DNA from: Xestospongia muta
Lineage: Eukaryota; Porifera; Demospongiae; Haplosclerida; Petrosiidae
DNA length: 64,000 bases
Direction: 5' to 3'
Assembly (NCBI GenBank): GCA_963693285.1
Contig: OY848918.1
Span: 20,285,484 to 20,349,483 of the forward strand
Shown here one piece after another: positions 24,513-38,603 of the stretch. Positions within the stretch are counted from its first letter, which is position 1. The number at the start of each line of letters is the position of its first letter. The notes beneath the pieces were generated by a model. The model was not told the DNA's origin, did not search any database, and saw only the letters and a list, made by a program, of their open reading frames with translations. Position numbers and translations under genes: made by a program.

Positions 24513-26220
24513 CCTCATCAATTACTAAATGATACTCACTTCTCTCAGGACATTTATTCTAATAAAAATAAACTGTTTCTCTTGAGCAATACTAGAAGTA
24601 GCTAGCTCATCAAACTAAAATACAAAAAGGAATTTCATTCTCACAAGTTATAGAAATCACATATAATACATTACATACATACATAAAAGAAAAGAGAAAA
24701 TTATTTTACACATGTACTAACCTCTCCTTGTTTGACTCTAACTTCACCAGTACATTCCTTCATAGAATGACCTGTAACCATGGTAACAATATTCATCACA
24801 TGACAATCACAAAATACATACTCACCATATTGATTGCAGACTTCACATGGGCGTGGCTGGTTTGGTTTGAACTCTTCTCTTAAAATAGTAAAATAAGGCT
24901 CATGTGTAGCTAATCCCAACATTATTAAATCAGCTACATGGACAGAACAAAACATTATACATTGATTACATGTAGTTAGCATTGTTGTGCCTTCACAATA
25001 AGATAGGAAGTGTCTAGGGACAAGCGCATAAAGGACCGATATAGTTAGCAAAAAATCTTGCAGGACATTGATATGCTTCATACACTTATGAGCTCCTCTT
25101 TTTCACATAACAGATATTCTATGTGAGTCAACAATAGCTATTAAAGTCGTTGAATCTTCTTAAAACTCTGCTCTATAGCAGTTCATAATACGAGCAGAAC
25201 TAGCGAGTAAAAGATAGTCTATGCTTCTATTTGAAAGATCATTACTACAACCAGTGCTGTCACAACAGTCATCTTGCATTTTTCACTCTCTTAACACATG
25301 CTCATTTCTAAGCAATATCTCCCTCATCCACATTCCTGCTGTGTGAGTTCAATATGCACTTGTCTGCAGACCCTCTCTAAGCAAAAGGTCAACAACACCA
25401 TACTAGATTACAAGTATAAGTTCAATAGTCAATATTTGAAATACAACATACCATCAGCTCCGTATAGACAATGATGAGTGTTTGGGTCATGTCCTGGTGA
25501 ACCACGTTGTTTACGAATATAGTCCATTATCTTGTGTTCTCCTTCACCAGGGACATTAGCGTCAGATAGTATGACCTATATCATATAGACAATTATTATA
25601 TCAATAGATGAATGATAGGATGATATGGACGCATAAAGTACATGAACAAGTGAATGGATAAATAAAAGGGTTGAAATAGATACATAACTGTATAGAGAAG
25701 TAAATAAAAAGGTACAGATATTTACTACTCTTTATATTTATATATTTTTTATATTAATTTATTTTTGGTACATTTATATTCTGTTCACATTGAGAACGAA
25801 CAATAATTCAGTTTTATAACTCTTATTGGGAATGAGCTAGAGAGAAATGGTATGGTTCATTCAAAAGGTCTTGAAAGTCTACAATTTTAGCAAAAATTAG
25901 AGCACTAGCTATCTAGATAAGTTGCAAACAGAAATCCTATATAAAGTGAATGGCATTCTTCTTATTCCACTGACATCATACATAGTTTGTAATTATTAAT
26001 GAATACTTGCTCAAATGTTCTCTAGCTTCTGCAAAAAAGTTCAAATATCTTTAGTAGTAAAAATAAGAGACAGCTATAAAAAAATATGAAAAGATTCAAT
26101 ATGACTCACAAAAACTATGCAATTATGATGCCATGCTCAAGTAATGTTGATGACTAAGTCATATTAGAATACCACTAAACTACAGTCACTCTCAATGTGA
26201 ACAGAATATACATGTATTAT

Positions 26221-26756
26221 ATTAAAGATATATATAAAAATGCACTAAAGTGCTTAACCTCGTTGCGGTGCCCAGTGTAGACCTATACTGCATGTAACAT
26301 GTACATTTAAGATTGGACAAGGTGTGGTCAAATTATTGATGGGGTCACGTGATGCACATTACAAACTGTTGTTTGATGACTCAGCATTTCTCTTCAATCA
26401 AAGGGAAAAAAGCTTTGTCGTTTACTGGGTACTTTGCACTCTGATTGACATGTCTGTGAAGCTCAAACTGAGTTAGTAATAGTATCATTCATTTGCCAAG
26501 AAAGATTAAGTGCTACATTTGTGATGAATGTTTCTCTGAGCCATTACATGACTTTTTAAAATGTTTCAATATTTCATATACAAAATTTATTGTAACTTGA
26601 AAATGAGTGTTCTTTGGAAACATCCTGTAATACAAATATAAATGGATAAATTATCTATTAGTAGCAGTTTTTTCAGTGCTTTGAGACGTTTATTGAATGT
26701 GTTACATTGCTCCAAGTCCACAAAACACTTTATAGAACTTTTCTAATGATTGCTTC
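26221..26756. other. Unique segment replacing XRN2 exons 3-6 in copy 1
   Basis: Copy 1 and copy 2 align up to about 26220 / 46390 and again from about 26757 / 47297. In copy 2 the gap holds exons 3-6 and their introns; in copy 1 it holds these 536 bases, which match nothing else I see in the window. It contains CACGTGA-type and CG sites but no recognisable coding sequence. This marks a deletion with insertion, or a replacement by another sequence. Confidence 0.65.
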
Positions 26757-27639
26757 GATCTATACTGTCTTTATAGCAATACTTTGTCAATCAAATATAA
26801 AGAGTTTGTTACTACTGAAGAATAAAGAGCCAAAACATGTTATAGCAACACTAGGATTTTTCACAAGTTGATATTCTCTAAGACTTGATCAATCATGCCC
26901 AAATGGTACAAACTCACAACATACAACAATATATGAGATCATAAAAACAGGCATTGGCATTTTGTTAGTTAGGACATGGTTAAAACATTTTTAGATCTGC
27001 TTAGCATGCTTTATACGTGAGACAAAAGAAAATATCTCTAAGACTTAATACACAATGATATATAATATATCAACAGTTACACAAACCATACACATTATGA
27101 ACATACATGAATATTGTACACATTTACAGGTCAAACCTGTTTATCTTACTTGTCTTCAGGATGACAACATGGATGGATAATACCATTCATATCAAGATAG
27201 AGATTATCAAACTCCATTTCATTGGGATTAGGGAGTGTAGCATCAACCGGTATTTTTAACCCTTGAACAATTTTCATCTATAAAATACGTATACAAGTAG
27301 TCATGGCAACTTAAAGTAAGTTGTACATGTAAATATAGTGTATATTACATATACATGAGTCACGTGACTTGACTGATACGTTAAACAAAGTCTACGCCTT
27401 TGATCAATAGTATTATAAACTACCATTGAATCACTCATCAAAAAGTAAAATACTGCTTATATTTTAGGTACACTTAGGCTTTTTTTATAAGTACTAATAC
27501 GTTCCATACCTTCTCTTCCACACAGTGTACCACAATAGAAGGATATTTTCGAGAGAGCCATCGGAAAAAGGCTGGAACTCCCATCACAAACTTGACAAAC
27601 CCACACGTGTTACAACAATGCCATGCCCAGTTATTAAGC

Positions 27640-28230
27640 CCAACCTTTTAATCATTATTGAAGTTCAAAGGTTAATTGCCATCATTTTGCAGTCATAGGA
27701 ACGAATTATCTAGCTAACCTACCTGATATATATAAGTAAGATACAAGCGAGTCACTGAGTGAATGACTCACTATTCATTGAAATACTCCTGTATTTATTT
27801 TTTTAATCAACAGTGATGCAACCAAAAGCTATTTATAAATTACAATTGACTAAAACCATTTAATCTATACCAATTAACTCACAAGGATATGTATTGCAGG
27901 ATTTATTATTAGTGTAGAATATTTATTTAACAGAGATTGAGTTATTTACATAGAGAAAACTCAAATGTTCAACACTTTCATGATAAAACTTAGTTGAATC
28001 ACAACCAAACATGATCAATGATTATTGTTGTTTTATATTCTTTAAGTTCAGTTTTCTAGTTTATTCATTATGTATTATGAAATGTTTGAAATATAGTGAT
28101 ACAGTGTGACAGTACCCTATTTCCGAATAAATTAATCTTATTGACATTATATCATCATTTGAAAAAATATTTTTAAAAACAAACTACATGATCAATAAAA
28201 CAAAGGACTACACATGAAAACTAAACACTG
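27640..28230. other. Upstream flank of XRN2 copy 1
   Basis: AT-rich non-coding sequence, nearly identical to 48180-48760 upstream of copy 2, so it belongs to the segmental duplication. No separate gene is recognised. Confidence 0.6.
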
Positions 28231-28232
28231 AT

Positions 28233-28620
28233 TTAGTAACTAAATCTAATCACTACATGTACATTATTAACATTGTTCTTTGTCCAATTTTGACTTTGTG
28301 AATTTTTTTTATTGTGGATCAACAACCTGAATGTCACTTTTGCTTTTAAATGATCAATTCTAGGTGGACGATGAATGTCAAGATGAAGAAAATTATTAGG
28401 ATTGGCTGTCCCAGGCATCTTACTACCTTTTATATAAAGATTACATCCTCAGACAATTCAAAATTAATTTTAAATTTTTCAACTGGGAAGTTAATGATGT
28501 TGTAACCTCTTACATTATTATTTTTGCTGGCTTAGTCTACATTCATGTCAATAGGTGGTTTTTTGAAGAAGGAATTCATTGGAACCTTTCTTTTTAACTG
28601 ATCTACCAAATGTCTGTTTG
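28233..28620 (-). pseudogene. Small-protein relic (type B), fragment 1
   Basis: On the minus strand a frame reads MPGTANPNNFLHLDIHRPPR, then IDHLKAKVTF, followed by a shift. The block IDHLKAKVTF aligns with VDHLTAHCTLEVID at the C terminus of the intact small protein at 30834-31283, so this looks like a diverged relative. Upstream bases (to about 28620) match the longer fragment at 48765-49139. No complete frame exists. Confidence 0.5.
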
Positions 28621-28831
28621 AAGATCTTTATATTACCTTTTAGATGTGTGGTCACTTTATGTATATAGATGGCTTCCTGATGACTAAGACATCTGAGTTG
28701 TAGTTTAGGACCACTATCAGCTTATAATGGAAGTATGTGATGTCTGACATTCTTGTCCCTGATACTTTGACTTTATTAGAACTACTGCTCAATAATTATT
28801 AAGTTCTACAATCTCTACAAATTAAACATAT

Positions 28832-28869
28832 TATATATATGTATATATATGTATGTATATATATGTATA

Positions 28870-28912
<43 letters not shown>

Positions 28913-28918
28913 ATATAA
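28832..28918 (+). repeat. TA / GTATATA microsatellite
   Basis: Alternating TA with regular GTATATA interruptions. Equivalent tracts lie at 49371-49475 and 50850-51088 in the related blocks, with different lengths. Confidence 0.9.
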
Positions 28919-29499
28919 ATATGTATATATTAATATCAATTAAATTATGCTATATATGGAGTATACACTGTCTAAATTTAATTAAAATAAGTCTATGATG
29001 TTCAATTATGGTTAACTCTTGGGACAAACCCATTAATGAAAGTCATCTCTAATATTGAATTATGTGATCCTATAAAAACGTCATCCTAATACACAAAATC
29101 CCTACTACTATGATGCCATGCCTAAGTAACATTGATTGCATTGTCACACTTAAGATTCCACTAAACAGCACTCATTCCCAATGTGACATACATGTACCAT
29201 ATATAGGAAGATAATGATACATTCATATATTTACTGCTGTACATTCTAAATGTAATTTTATAATCTACGCAGTCCTGATACCATCTTTTATCTTTTGTTA
29301 TTCATACCGAACTTAGAGAGAAGAGAGAGGTTGTAAACTAGCACTATTAAAGCAACTTTGGTATAGTAATTCATCATGGCTTCAATTGATGCTATAAGCA
29401 GATACTATTATAACTGAAACTTATCCAGTTAGTTAAGTTGAAATAGTATCTACCTCTTCCTCATGGTTTCAGTTGTTGGACCAAAACTACAAAGAATAT

Positions 29500-30192
29500 T
29501 TTTTTGCTTCTAATTGACTTTATACATATTGAATTAGACAAGTTTAGGCTTTGTAATAACTCAATATTGGGCTTACATTATATTGATGAGATTATGGTAA
29601 TAAAGACAATGGTTGAAATGACAAAATCCTATTTTAAGTGCAACTGTTTAAATGTGTCATCACTCAGTCTACATCTTTCTGGAATGAAAAATTTTCCCAT
29701 ATTGTGCAACAGCCTCTCCACTGGTGAGGATGAAGAAGGTACTCCAAGAGCTTTGGTATGCAAGTTTCACAAGAGATAGACACTTTTACAATTCTCTTTC
29801 TAATACTTGGCTGGATTTGTGTCCATGAAGACACGAGGAGCTGCTAAGTAATCACCTGTGTTTGAATGGCTTTGGAAAAAGGAGTGGTTTTAGTCTCAGG
29901 ATGATCAGGTATAAAGCTAAATAAGGCTTCGCTCTTCTTTAAATGTGGTTCCAAACTACCCTTAACATGGGCTTGGGTAGGGTTAGCTATGTTGACTTTG
30001 ATGAATAAGATTAAAAAGTTACTTCAAAGTATTTACAAGTATTTGAGTACTTGTAAATACCTCCCTTAGTATTTGAGTACAAGTACAAGTACTGTGCAGA
30101 AATAAAGAAAGGATTTAAGTGTAAATACAAGTACTTTCATTGTTATACTTATAATATTTAAGTACAAGTACCAATGTACTTGGCCCCATGCC
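29500..30192 (-). mobile_element. hAT-type transposon remnant, copy A
   Basis: The minus strand at about 29690-29745 carries a relic of the hAT C-terminal dimerisation motif (GVPSSSSPVERLF-like; best preserved in copy C at 51833-51946). Towards 30030-30192 there are repeated AAGTACAAGTAC motifs and a sequence (CAGGCATGGGGCCAAGTAC on the minus strand) that looks like a hAT terminus, ending at about 30192. A plus-strand frame at 29504-29779 is conserved in three copies only because the blocks are duplicated. No transposase core is seen. Confidence 0.5.
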
Positions 30193-30833
30193 TGCTTATA
30201 GTGTACCTTTAGAAGTCAATGTATGTATAAATGAATTAATAAATTTGTTCTTAGAAATGTTAGAGCTTCACAGAAGTTTATGTATGGATTCATTCTAATA
30301 CATCATTCATATCATCAATGTCATACTTGAGAACTATATATAATGACATTAAAATCACCATGCAGATTGATACCATGATGTATTACTATTACTATGCATT
30401 GCTATCATCATGGTCATACTTTGATGACATATCATGAATCTATATCATTTTTAAAGTGCAGTATCAAAGACTTAAACAAACCCTCTAGTTAATAAGCATG
30501 CATTTTCATATATAATAATTCATGTAATTTACGCAATGCGTACTTTTATATATTACAAGCATTATAGATCAGAGAAGAGACCTATTTATTTGATTATATA
30601 GTACATCACTTTGTAAAATGAGGTAATGCCTATAGGTCCAGCATATAAAGTCATATTTTACTGTGTACTGTAATTTAGCATTATCAATGTTAACTTCATC
30701 AAAGAAATATTTTATCAACTACATGAAAAAAAAATTGAAGGCCTACAAAAAGGAACCAAAAAATATAGCTGAGAAACTGCAGTCACTACTAGTACTGTTG
30801 CATGTTCCCTTTTTTAAAGATTAGTATCACAGC

Positions 30834-31283
30834 TCATTTCTTCTTTTGTGGATCAATAACTTCGAGAGTGCAATGAGCTGTCAAATGATCAACAGTTGGT
30901 CCTTCTACAACCTGAACTATAAAAGGACCTGCATTCAACTGATAATGTGAAAGAGTGGGCTTGTTTCCAAGTGTGTAGTTGAATTCAACAAAATTTGTTT
31001 CTCCAGAAACTAAAATCTTGAAAGAACCGGACACATAATCCCTTCCTTCAGCCTGTATGCAAATTTATATAATTCAAGCAATGTTTTGATTATTATTTAT
31101 AATATACCTGGATAGTGCCTCTTGTAACTATCTCATTTGGATTTGATTGCCACGATTCGTGTACATTTCCATAGTGAACCATTATTTTTGAACCAGTATT
31201 GTCGATTAATGTAATATTATATTTTGCTAAGAGGAAAATACTATTAAGTCACACATATTATTAAATTAATTACCAAAACTCAT
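30834..31283 (-). CDS. Intact small protein (115 residues), possible aegerolysin-like fold
   Basis: Three minus-strand exons join in phase: 31274-31283 (ATGAGTTTTG only, 10 nt), 31108-31226 and 30834-31052, ending in TGA. The product is 115 residues without a signal peptide or membrane segment, and rich in alternating hydrophobic strands. It has ITLIDNTGSKIMVHYG near the N terminus, EGRDYVSGSFKILVSG in the middle and VDHLTAHCTLEVID at the end, then a basic tail (DPQKKK). A related, intact gene is at 54046 on the other strand; a truncated one at 53059. The order of a short strand with an NxGS turn, then a GRD...G.F element, weakly recalls aegerolysins (PF06355), small beta-sandwich lipid-binding proteins, but I would not assign this without structure comparison. 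The start is supported by exon phase shared with the other members and by a conserved leader. Confidence 0.7.
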
Positions 31284-32430
31284 GTTTCTTGCAATTGAGG
31301 TCTTAGGACTGTGAGGTGAAGAGGGTTTCAATCAGAAAAAATCTCTTGACTGATATGAAAAACTGAGCTAAGACAGGCGTTTTTATTACAATACAGCACA
31401 AGATCACGTGCATAAAACGCATCGTCAAGCCACTATTTTGCTAAGATCCTAGTCTCGTCCCCAATTTGCCAACTCCCCCCAAGCGAAAAGCATTTACTTC
31501 AAATTATTGGTCCTAGTGTCATCTCGTGCAGTCAGTGATCGTATGACCTTGTGGAAAAACGAGGGATTACTACAACTTGGCAATAGATACCTCACCTTTA
31601 CCAGCAATTATAAGCAGAAATTCATTTCCCAATAAACAACAGTATTGCTTGTTAATCTAATGTGACAATTCATTATGGTACTTTTTAGCTTGATTTTTTT
31701 AATAGACGTTATCAAGTACTGTATATACTAGGTATGCATAAAACTCAACTAACAGTTATTAAGATGCTTAATTATTGCAATTAACAGATATTAAGATGTT
31801 TAATTTTTGTCACTAATTTAACGAATTAACGTTTTTATCAAATTACTCATGTTGAAATATCAATACATTAAAATATTTTAAATCGTAAACATAATACAGA
31901 TGAGATCTGGTCTGTTTGCAGTAATGACAGCTGCTCCTGGAAAATTTCTTCTGCGCTCGATAATCAATGTAAATCATCATATCAAATGTTCTAAAGAAGC
32001 ATTAAAAAACAAGGAATGCTGAGACATCATTAATTATTATGTATGCATCACGTGAGAAAATAGTGATTTTTTGCTTTTTATCAAAGTTATGAGAACTTTT
32101 AGAAATTTGTGAGTTATTTTTCTCGATCCATTGAACGAGAACGAAACATAATAGGCACGTAGCGGACATCTCACACTTACTAACTTTTATAAGCGAGAAC
32201 TTGGTACTGCTACATTAGTACGCGAATTAGCCAGCAAACAGTAAGGCTCTTATCTCATTAAACAGAAAGTTGACTTATCAAAATATGACCACACCTTCTG
32301 GAATGTTAATAAATTGTCTTGCAATGCTACTTAGGAACATCATAGCTGGGCTTAAGCTGGCATAGTATTTATAAATAACTTAGAAACTGGAGCGAAGTTT
32401 GGCACTTTACTGAAATTTCATTCTACATGT
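31284..32430. other. Upstream region of the small-protein gene
   Basis: Non-coding. The first about 60 bases resemble the leaders before 8482 and 54046. The minus strand has an AT-rich TAATAAAAA stretch near 31385 that could be a TATA-like element. Several CACGTG(A) sites occur (about 31405, 32050). No gene recognised. Confidence 0.45.
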
Positions 32431-32815
32431 TTTTCTATCTACATAATAGAAGTAAAATAAACAAAAGACATCGATCATCTATTACTGATGTACTTAAAAT
32501 AAAACAAGAGATAGCTATAGACAAGGTACCAGTGCACTAGCTCCAACCATAGTATATTGTTGACAATAAAGTTGGTCAAACAGGAGGAGTATATGATTGA
32601 CTTCCTAACTAGGTAAGAGAGTGGCTCCCCTTTAATTGTATGATAATACCTGAAATACAAACAGATAAAATTAGGCAACAAAGATTACTTATTTAGTCAA
32701 CAGTTGCCCAGCCTACTAGTGTTGACAATTGCAAACTGCTAGTCAGTTTCCCTCTTATGTATTTGGTTGATAATTACAGCTAGCCAACTTTATAGACAAT
32801 TTCCATCAATCAAAA
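32430..32815 (-). repeat. Dispersed non-coding repeat, copy 1
   Basis: The reverse complement of this stretch matches 55080-55480 over its whole length with many substitutions, including the block around TTGTTTTATTTTAAGTA(C/T)AT. Shorter relatives are at 56320-56600 (plus) and 53500-53640 (minus). The open frame on its minus strand is not shared by the other copies, so it is not a gene. The copies occur near members of the small-protein family and may be their duplicated flanks or an old mobile repeat. Confidence 0.65.
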
Positions 32816-32929
32816 TGAAAGTTCTAATTAACCAAATTAATTAATTAATACATACATTGACTTCTATAGTTACACTATATGTAGTATTGACTATGTGGTT
32901 CATGTATAAGTCTTTCAAGTTATTGTAAG

Positions 32930-34925
32930 AATGACTGAGTTATAGTTTAGGTTTATGAACTATACATGTATTAATACTCAACATATGCTGTAAATGTAAA
33001 TTAATTAAATCATAGATACTATATGAAATAAATGCAAAACAAGACCAGATACAGATTCAAATTAGCTTAAGTAAATTACTCATTGTGTGGTTTGTAATAT
33101 AAAACATACCAATGAATAACTGATTAATGTTTATAGTATTGTACTTCATTTGAAGCCAGTAAGTGAAATAGTATTCATCTCTTAGGTTCATTAATACAAT
33201 GTACTAAGTTATCACAAAGCCAAAACTAGTCCAAAAAGGAAGCCATGTATACTGTTACAACTGAACTAAACAGCATACCAGATAGTCCAGTTGACGTATC
33301 TGTTCAATGCTTCAATATTGGTTAATAATCTACAAAGATTACTTTTAACTTGTATTTGGCTTATACGTATTGAAGTAGACTAGGTTTGGGATTGTGTTTC
33401 CATAAATCAATGACAACAGACAAAAAAGCATTGTGTTATTTCACTCATGGCCTTTGTTACCATAAATTAATGATCAATATGATGTAATCTCAATGCTAAG
33501 ATACCACAGAGCAAAACTCATGTATAAAGACAACTAGGAATTAAAATCTTTACTATAATAATTGACATGTTACCTTAACTACTAATTTGTATCCTACAAC
33601 AAATTGCTTACTGTGTAATATGTTGCTTTGTAATGTAAAACATACCAACAAACCATATTATTGTACAGTGAGTAACTCATTTTTATTCTAGATTCCATTG
33701 TAATCCACTGATGTATAAGCTACTAGTTGATGGTTAAATAACTGATTAATGTTTAAAGTTTTGTACTTTATTTGAAGCCGGTAAGTGAAACATTATCCAT
33801 CTCTAAGGTTCAACAATACAATATACTAAGTTGCCACAAAGCCAAAACTAGTCAAACAAAGGAATGTCATGGTTCCTATTACAACTGAAGTAACCAATAC
33901 ACTAGTTAGTTTAATTGGAATAGTAACTTCTCATGGCTTCAATTATTGGCTAATAAACTACAAATGTTGTGTTTAGCTTTTAGTTTGGCTTTATACATAG
34001 ACTATGTGGCTCCTATATGTCTTTCAAGTTATTGTAAGTACAAGTGCTTTTACATTAGTAGGGCATCATCAATTCTATGTGTTCTGCAAGATATCATATA
34101 CATGCTTGATTATTATTTCTAAATAATACGGTTAACATGACTCACTAAATATAATATCATCATTCCAAATGATAGTTATCTAATTATCATGATAAGAATG
34201 TATGTCCCATTTTGTGTATTATGCCATAAAGTTAATTCAAAGCCCAGATACAGAGGATGTTAATAGCAAATATTGATATTGTTGTAAGGTAGCCTAGACA
34301 ACAACTACATATCATACAGTGGGATACTATACTAAGAACTGTAAACAATGTAAACATTAATCAGTTATTTTAATAACCAATTTGTAGCCTATAAAAGTGG
34401 ATTATTATGGAATCTAAATTTCATGTGAAATACTCACTGTACAATGATATGATTTGTTGGTATGTTGTACATTTAATTTACAAACCACACGGTGAGTAAT
34501 TTACTGTTATTTTAATAACTAATTTGTACTGTACATGGGTGGATTACTATGAAATCTAGAATTTATGTGAACTACTCACTGTATAATTTGTTGCTTTGTA
34601 AAAGTAGTTGTTGTCTAGGCTACCTTACAACAATATCAATATTTGTTATTAACATCCTCTGTATCTCGGCTTGAGTTAACTTTATGGCATAGTACACAAA
34701 TTACATACTGAGTAATTGACAAAAATTCGATATTCTATCCATCCATGTCAGGTACAGAACTGTTGTTAAAATGACATATTAATTTTTAGAGCATAGTTTA
34801 TATTAGCATCTGGTCATGATTCACATTTATTTCATATAGTATCTATGATTTAATTCACATTTAGATACTATATGTTGAGTGTATATACATTTAAAGTTCA
34901 TAAACCTAAACATGAACAAGTAATG
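32930..34925. repeat. Nested inverted-repeat element of about 2 kb
   Basis: Outer arms of about 100 bp (about 32947-33040 and 34820-34915) are inverted copies, both with AAACCTAA / TTAGGTTT at the edge and the ATACTATATGAAATAAATG block inside. An inner pair of arms (about 34205-34312 and 34605-34705) is also inverted. No transposase is present. The structure fits a fold-back or MITE-like non-autonomous DNA element. The right-hand part was later caught in the tandem duplication that starts at 33826. Confidence 0.65.
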
Positions 34926-37900
34926 AATAATATTAAAATGTACATCAGCGCTACTGCATAGAGTAGGTGAGAAAATCCTCACCTTACATTCCTTGTATAA
35001 AACACCTTTTTTAATGAAGGACTCAACTCAAGTCAGAGTATAAGTTATATACCACAAAGCCAAAACTAGTCAAACAGAAGAAGACATGGTTACTGATACA
35101 ATTAAACTAACAAATACACTAGTTAGATTCATTGGAATAGTATCTACTGATGATGGCTTTAATTATTGGGCAACAAACCAGAAAGATTAGTTGTATCTTC
35201 TAGTTTGGCCTTATGTATAGACTACGTGGTTTCTATACAAGTCTTTTAAGTTATTGTAAGTACAAGGCCTTTTCATTAGTATGGCATCATCAGTTATATG
35301 TGATCAGCAAGATATCATATATATGCTTAATAATTATTTCTTAATAATAACGTTAACATGACTAACCAAATATAATATCATTATTCAAATGACAGATATG
35401 CAGATACTAAAAACTAAATATCAACTTATGATTTCTGATTCCTTGGATAAATCCATTCTTCAATGATTGAAAACTAATTTTGTGGTTTTACAAAATCATG
35501 AAATCTCTAAGTCAAATGATAGTATTGTCTCATTATAATGGATGCCTGTGTTACCATAGGTTAATCAATATGGTATAAGCCCAATACTGAGTTACTATAG
35601 AGCCAACACAATATGTACAGAGACAAGTAGGAGCTAAAAATCTTTACTTAAAAATTTCTGATATTTTAACAAATACATTCTCACTGCATAATTTATTGTT
35701 TTATAATAGTACAACATATTAACAATTGTACAGTCCATATTTCACATCAATTCTCGATTCCATAATAATACAAACTACGTGACCAGTAAAACAAAGGACA
35801 AAAAAAGAAAACTAAACACTGATTTAGCTACAAAATCTATTCACTACATGTACATTATTAACATTGTTCCTTGTCCAATTTTTGACTTTGTGAATTCCTT
35901 TTTTTATTGTGAATCAGCAACCTGGAATGTCACTTTTGCTTTTAAATGATCAACTCTAAGTGGACGAAGAATGTCAACATGAAAATTATTGGGATTGGTT
36001 GACCCAGGCAGTTTAGTAACTTTAAGCTAATCCCTCTACTTAATAAACATGTTTGATTAAACTTTAGTAACTGGCATTTTGTCATTTCAACCATGGTATT
36101 TTTTACTAGAATCTCAACATTTTAGTTACCATAAAGCTACAATTAGTCTAACTCATTTTGTATAAGGCCAACTAGAAGCTAAAAAATATATACCCTTTAT
36201 AGTCGTCCAATAACTGAAATTATGAGCAAGAGATAGATACTATTTCAACTTAACTAACTGGGTTTGTTCAATTGAAAAAGTATCTGTTTATAGTTTCAAT
36301 TGAAGCCATGATTCAATTACTTTTAGCAACGTGGGTGTAAAAGGAATGTGCATGGTTGTAGTTGACTTTATGCATATTGAGTTACACTAGTATTGCCCTT
36401 GTAGGAACTAAGAATTAGAACCAGAAAGATTAGTTTTATCTCCTAGTTTGGCCTTATGCATAGACTTCAGTTAGTTTAATTGGAATAGTATCTTTTCATG
36501 GCTTCAATTATTGGGCAATAAACTACAATTAGTTTTAGGTCCTGGTTTGGCTTTATACATAGACTATGTGGTTCTTATATAAGTCTTTGAGATATTGTAA
36601 GCACAAGTGCTTTACATTAGTAGGGCATTATCAATTCTATGTGTTCTGCAAGATATCATATACAAGCTTAATTATTATTTCTAAAAATAATTGTGTAATT
36701 TATTGATTTATAATGTACAACTTGCCAACAAATAATATATTTATTTTATTTCATAGGACTAGAACACTAGTCCTCATGAGCTCCTTACTTTATCCTCCAT
36801 GCAATGGAGACAACAGTTAAAGGGAATTTACAAGAGAGCCATAAGTGAATGTGAACAATACAGACATATTAAGTGGGTATGGTAATCTAATAGCAATTAC
36901 TTGTATTGAATGAATTCAGGATGTAAGTACAACAAGGACAAAATTTAAGAATCTACATGTAAGAGAGAAACAAAACAAATAAGAGTGAGAAAAAAAAACA
37001 AACATTTGTTCATTTCTCTTCGTTCCCATGGGATTAAATTAATGTACTATTAATGTTAGTAGGAATATATGATGAAAAGTATGAGGAAAGGAGTGGGAAT
37101 CACCCATGCATTAATGAGATAATTTGGTTGTGTTTCCATGGTAACAGATATACTATATATAAACACAAATTGAAAAGTAAATAGGCTGTTCATTTTGTAG
37201 CTAAGTAAGCAAAATGCTCAACAACTTTATAAGAAAGACTATCATACGTGTACTTTGTATCAATATAATTTTCTTAACTGTCAACATCTTGTTCAATTAT
37301 AACAAAATTAAACATTAACATAACATGAAAGATGGCTCATCTAACATAAAAAAGAGACTTCTGATGATATAATAAACTTTGTTATAACCTCGACTTTGTT
37401 TATGATAACAAGTCTTGATGAACTGATCTAGTGTGTGCGGCAGAATTCACGTTGCTAACCTGAGAGACATTTTCTGGAAAGCAACGTTGGATTTAAGGTG
37501 CTAAAGTGAAACTATAGCAGCAGGAGCGTGTCTATACTCTTCTCTCCTTCATGTAGTATCTAAATATAGTACATAGGAAAGAGTTATGCATCAGGTCTGA
37601 TGTCAGTGACAATTCAAATCATATCAGTTATGTATGACATGGCATCTTGGGAGAGGGTCCAGATCGAGCTCGAACAATCAGAACATATGGTCTCGTTACA
37701 TCTTTGAATCAGAACGTGTAACTAGTACGACACACTTGTAATGAAATTCATTACTTTTTAATAATATTCATATCTTTTCAAAATTATAACTATCAATTCA
37801 GTAAATATTTGAGCAAAACAAAATTTTTACTTGAATAGTCATATACCAAACGTTTACTTATCATATGACACAAACTGGTCACACATGAACTACTGACAGA

Positions 37901-38166
37901 AGACACAATAGAGGAAGAAGAAAAAAATAGTTATGAGTTCAAGAAGTAGATATTCAAACTATATAAGTAGAGGTAACCTTTTGTTGTGGTTTATATTTTC
38001 AACTCCCTTGCAATATAGGTATAAGTGAAGGCTGAGACCCAAGTACCTGGAATGGGAATGAGGTGGTAGGTCAGAAAAGAATACATGTAACAGTATAATG
38101 TATATTTGTGTGATACATCTGAATGAGAATGTCCCTTTAATTAACAATTTAATTAATTATCGATTT
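33826..38166 (+). repeat. Tandem duplication, left copy (about 4.3 kb)
   Basis: Starts CTAAGTTGCCACAAAGCC and ends CGATTTATA, immediately followed by the second copy. It differs from the right copy by a 684-bp segment (about 34300-34983) present only here and by a few indels and substitutions. Content is non-coding repeats, a fragment of the type-B small protein (35760-36010, minus), and at its right end (about 38020-38160) a piece of the XRN2 copy 2 3' region. Confidence 0.92.
35760..36010 (-). pseudogene. Small-protein relic (type B), fragment 2
   Basis: The minus strand reads PGSTNPNNFHVDILRP followed by VDHLKAKVTFQVADSQ and a stop, the same C-terminal block as at 28233 and 48765. No start or upstream exon is seen. 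It is repeated in the tandem copy at 39590-39845 with a few base differences. Confidence 0.5.
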
Positions 38167-38603
38167 ATACTAAGTTGCCACAAAGCCAAAACTAGTCAAA
38201 CAAAGGAATGTCATGGTTCCTATTACAACTGAAGTAACCAATACACTAGTTAGTTTAATTGGAATAGTAACTTCTCATGGCTTCAATTATTGGCTAATAA
38301 ACTACAAATGTTGTGTTTAGCTTTTAGTTTGGCTTTATACATAGACTATGTGGCTCCTATATGTCTTTCAAGTTATTGTAAGTACAAGTGCTTTTACATT
38401 AGTAGGGCATCATCAATTCTATGTGTTCTGCAAGATATCATATACATGCTTGATTATTATTTCTAAATAATACGGTTAACATGACTCACTAAATATAATA
38501 TCATCATTCCAAATGATAGTTATCTAATTATCATGATAAGAATGTATGTCCCATTTTGTGTATTATGCCATAAAGTTAATTCAAAGCCCAGATACAGAGG
38601 ATG

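Noticed and set aside
32475..32681. 68-residue hydrophobic minus-strand frame as a membrane protein
   Set aside because: It lies in a dispersed repeat whose other copies do not keep the frame.
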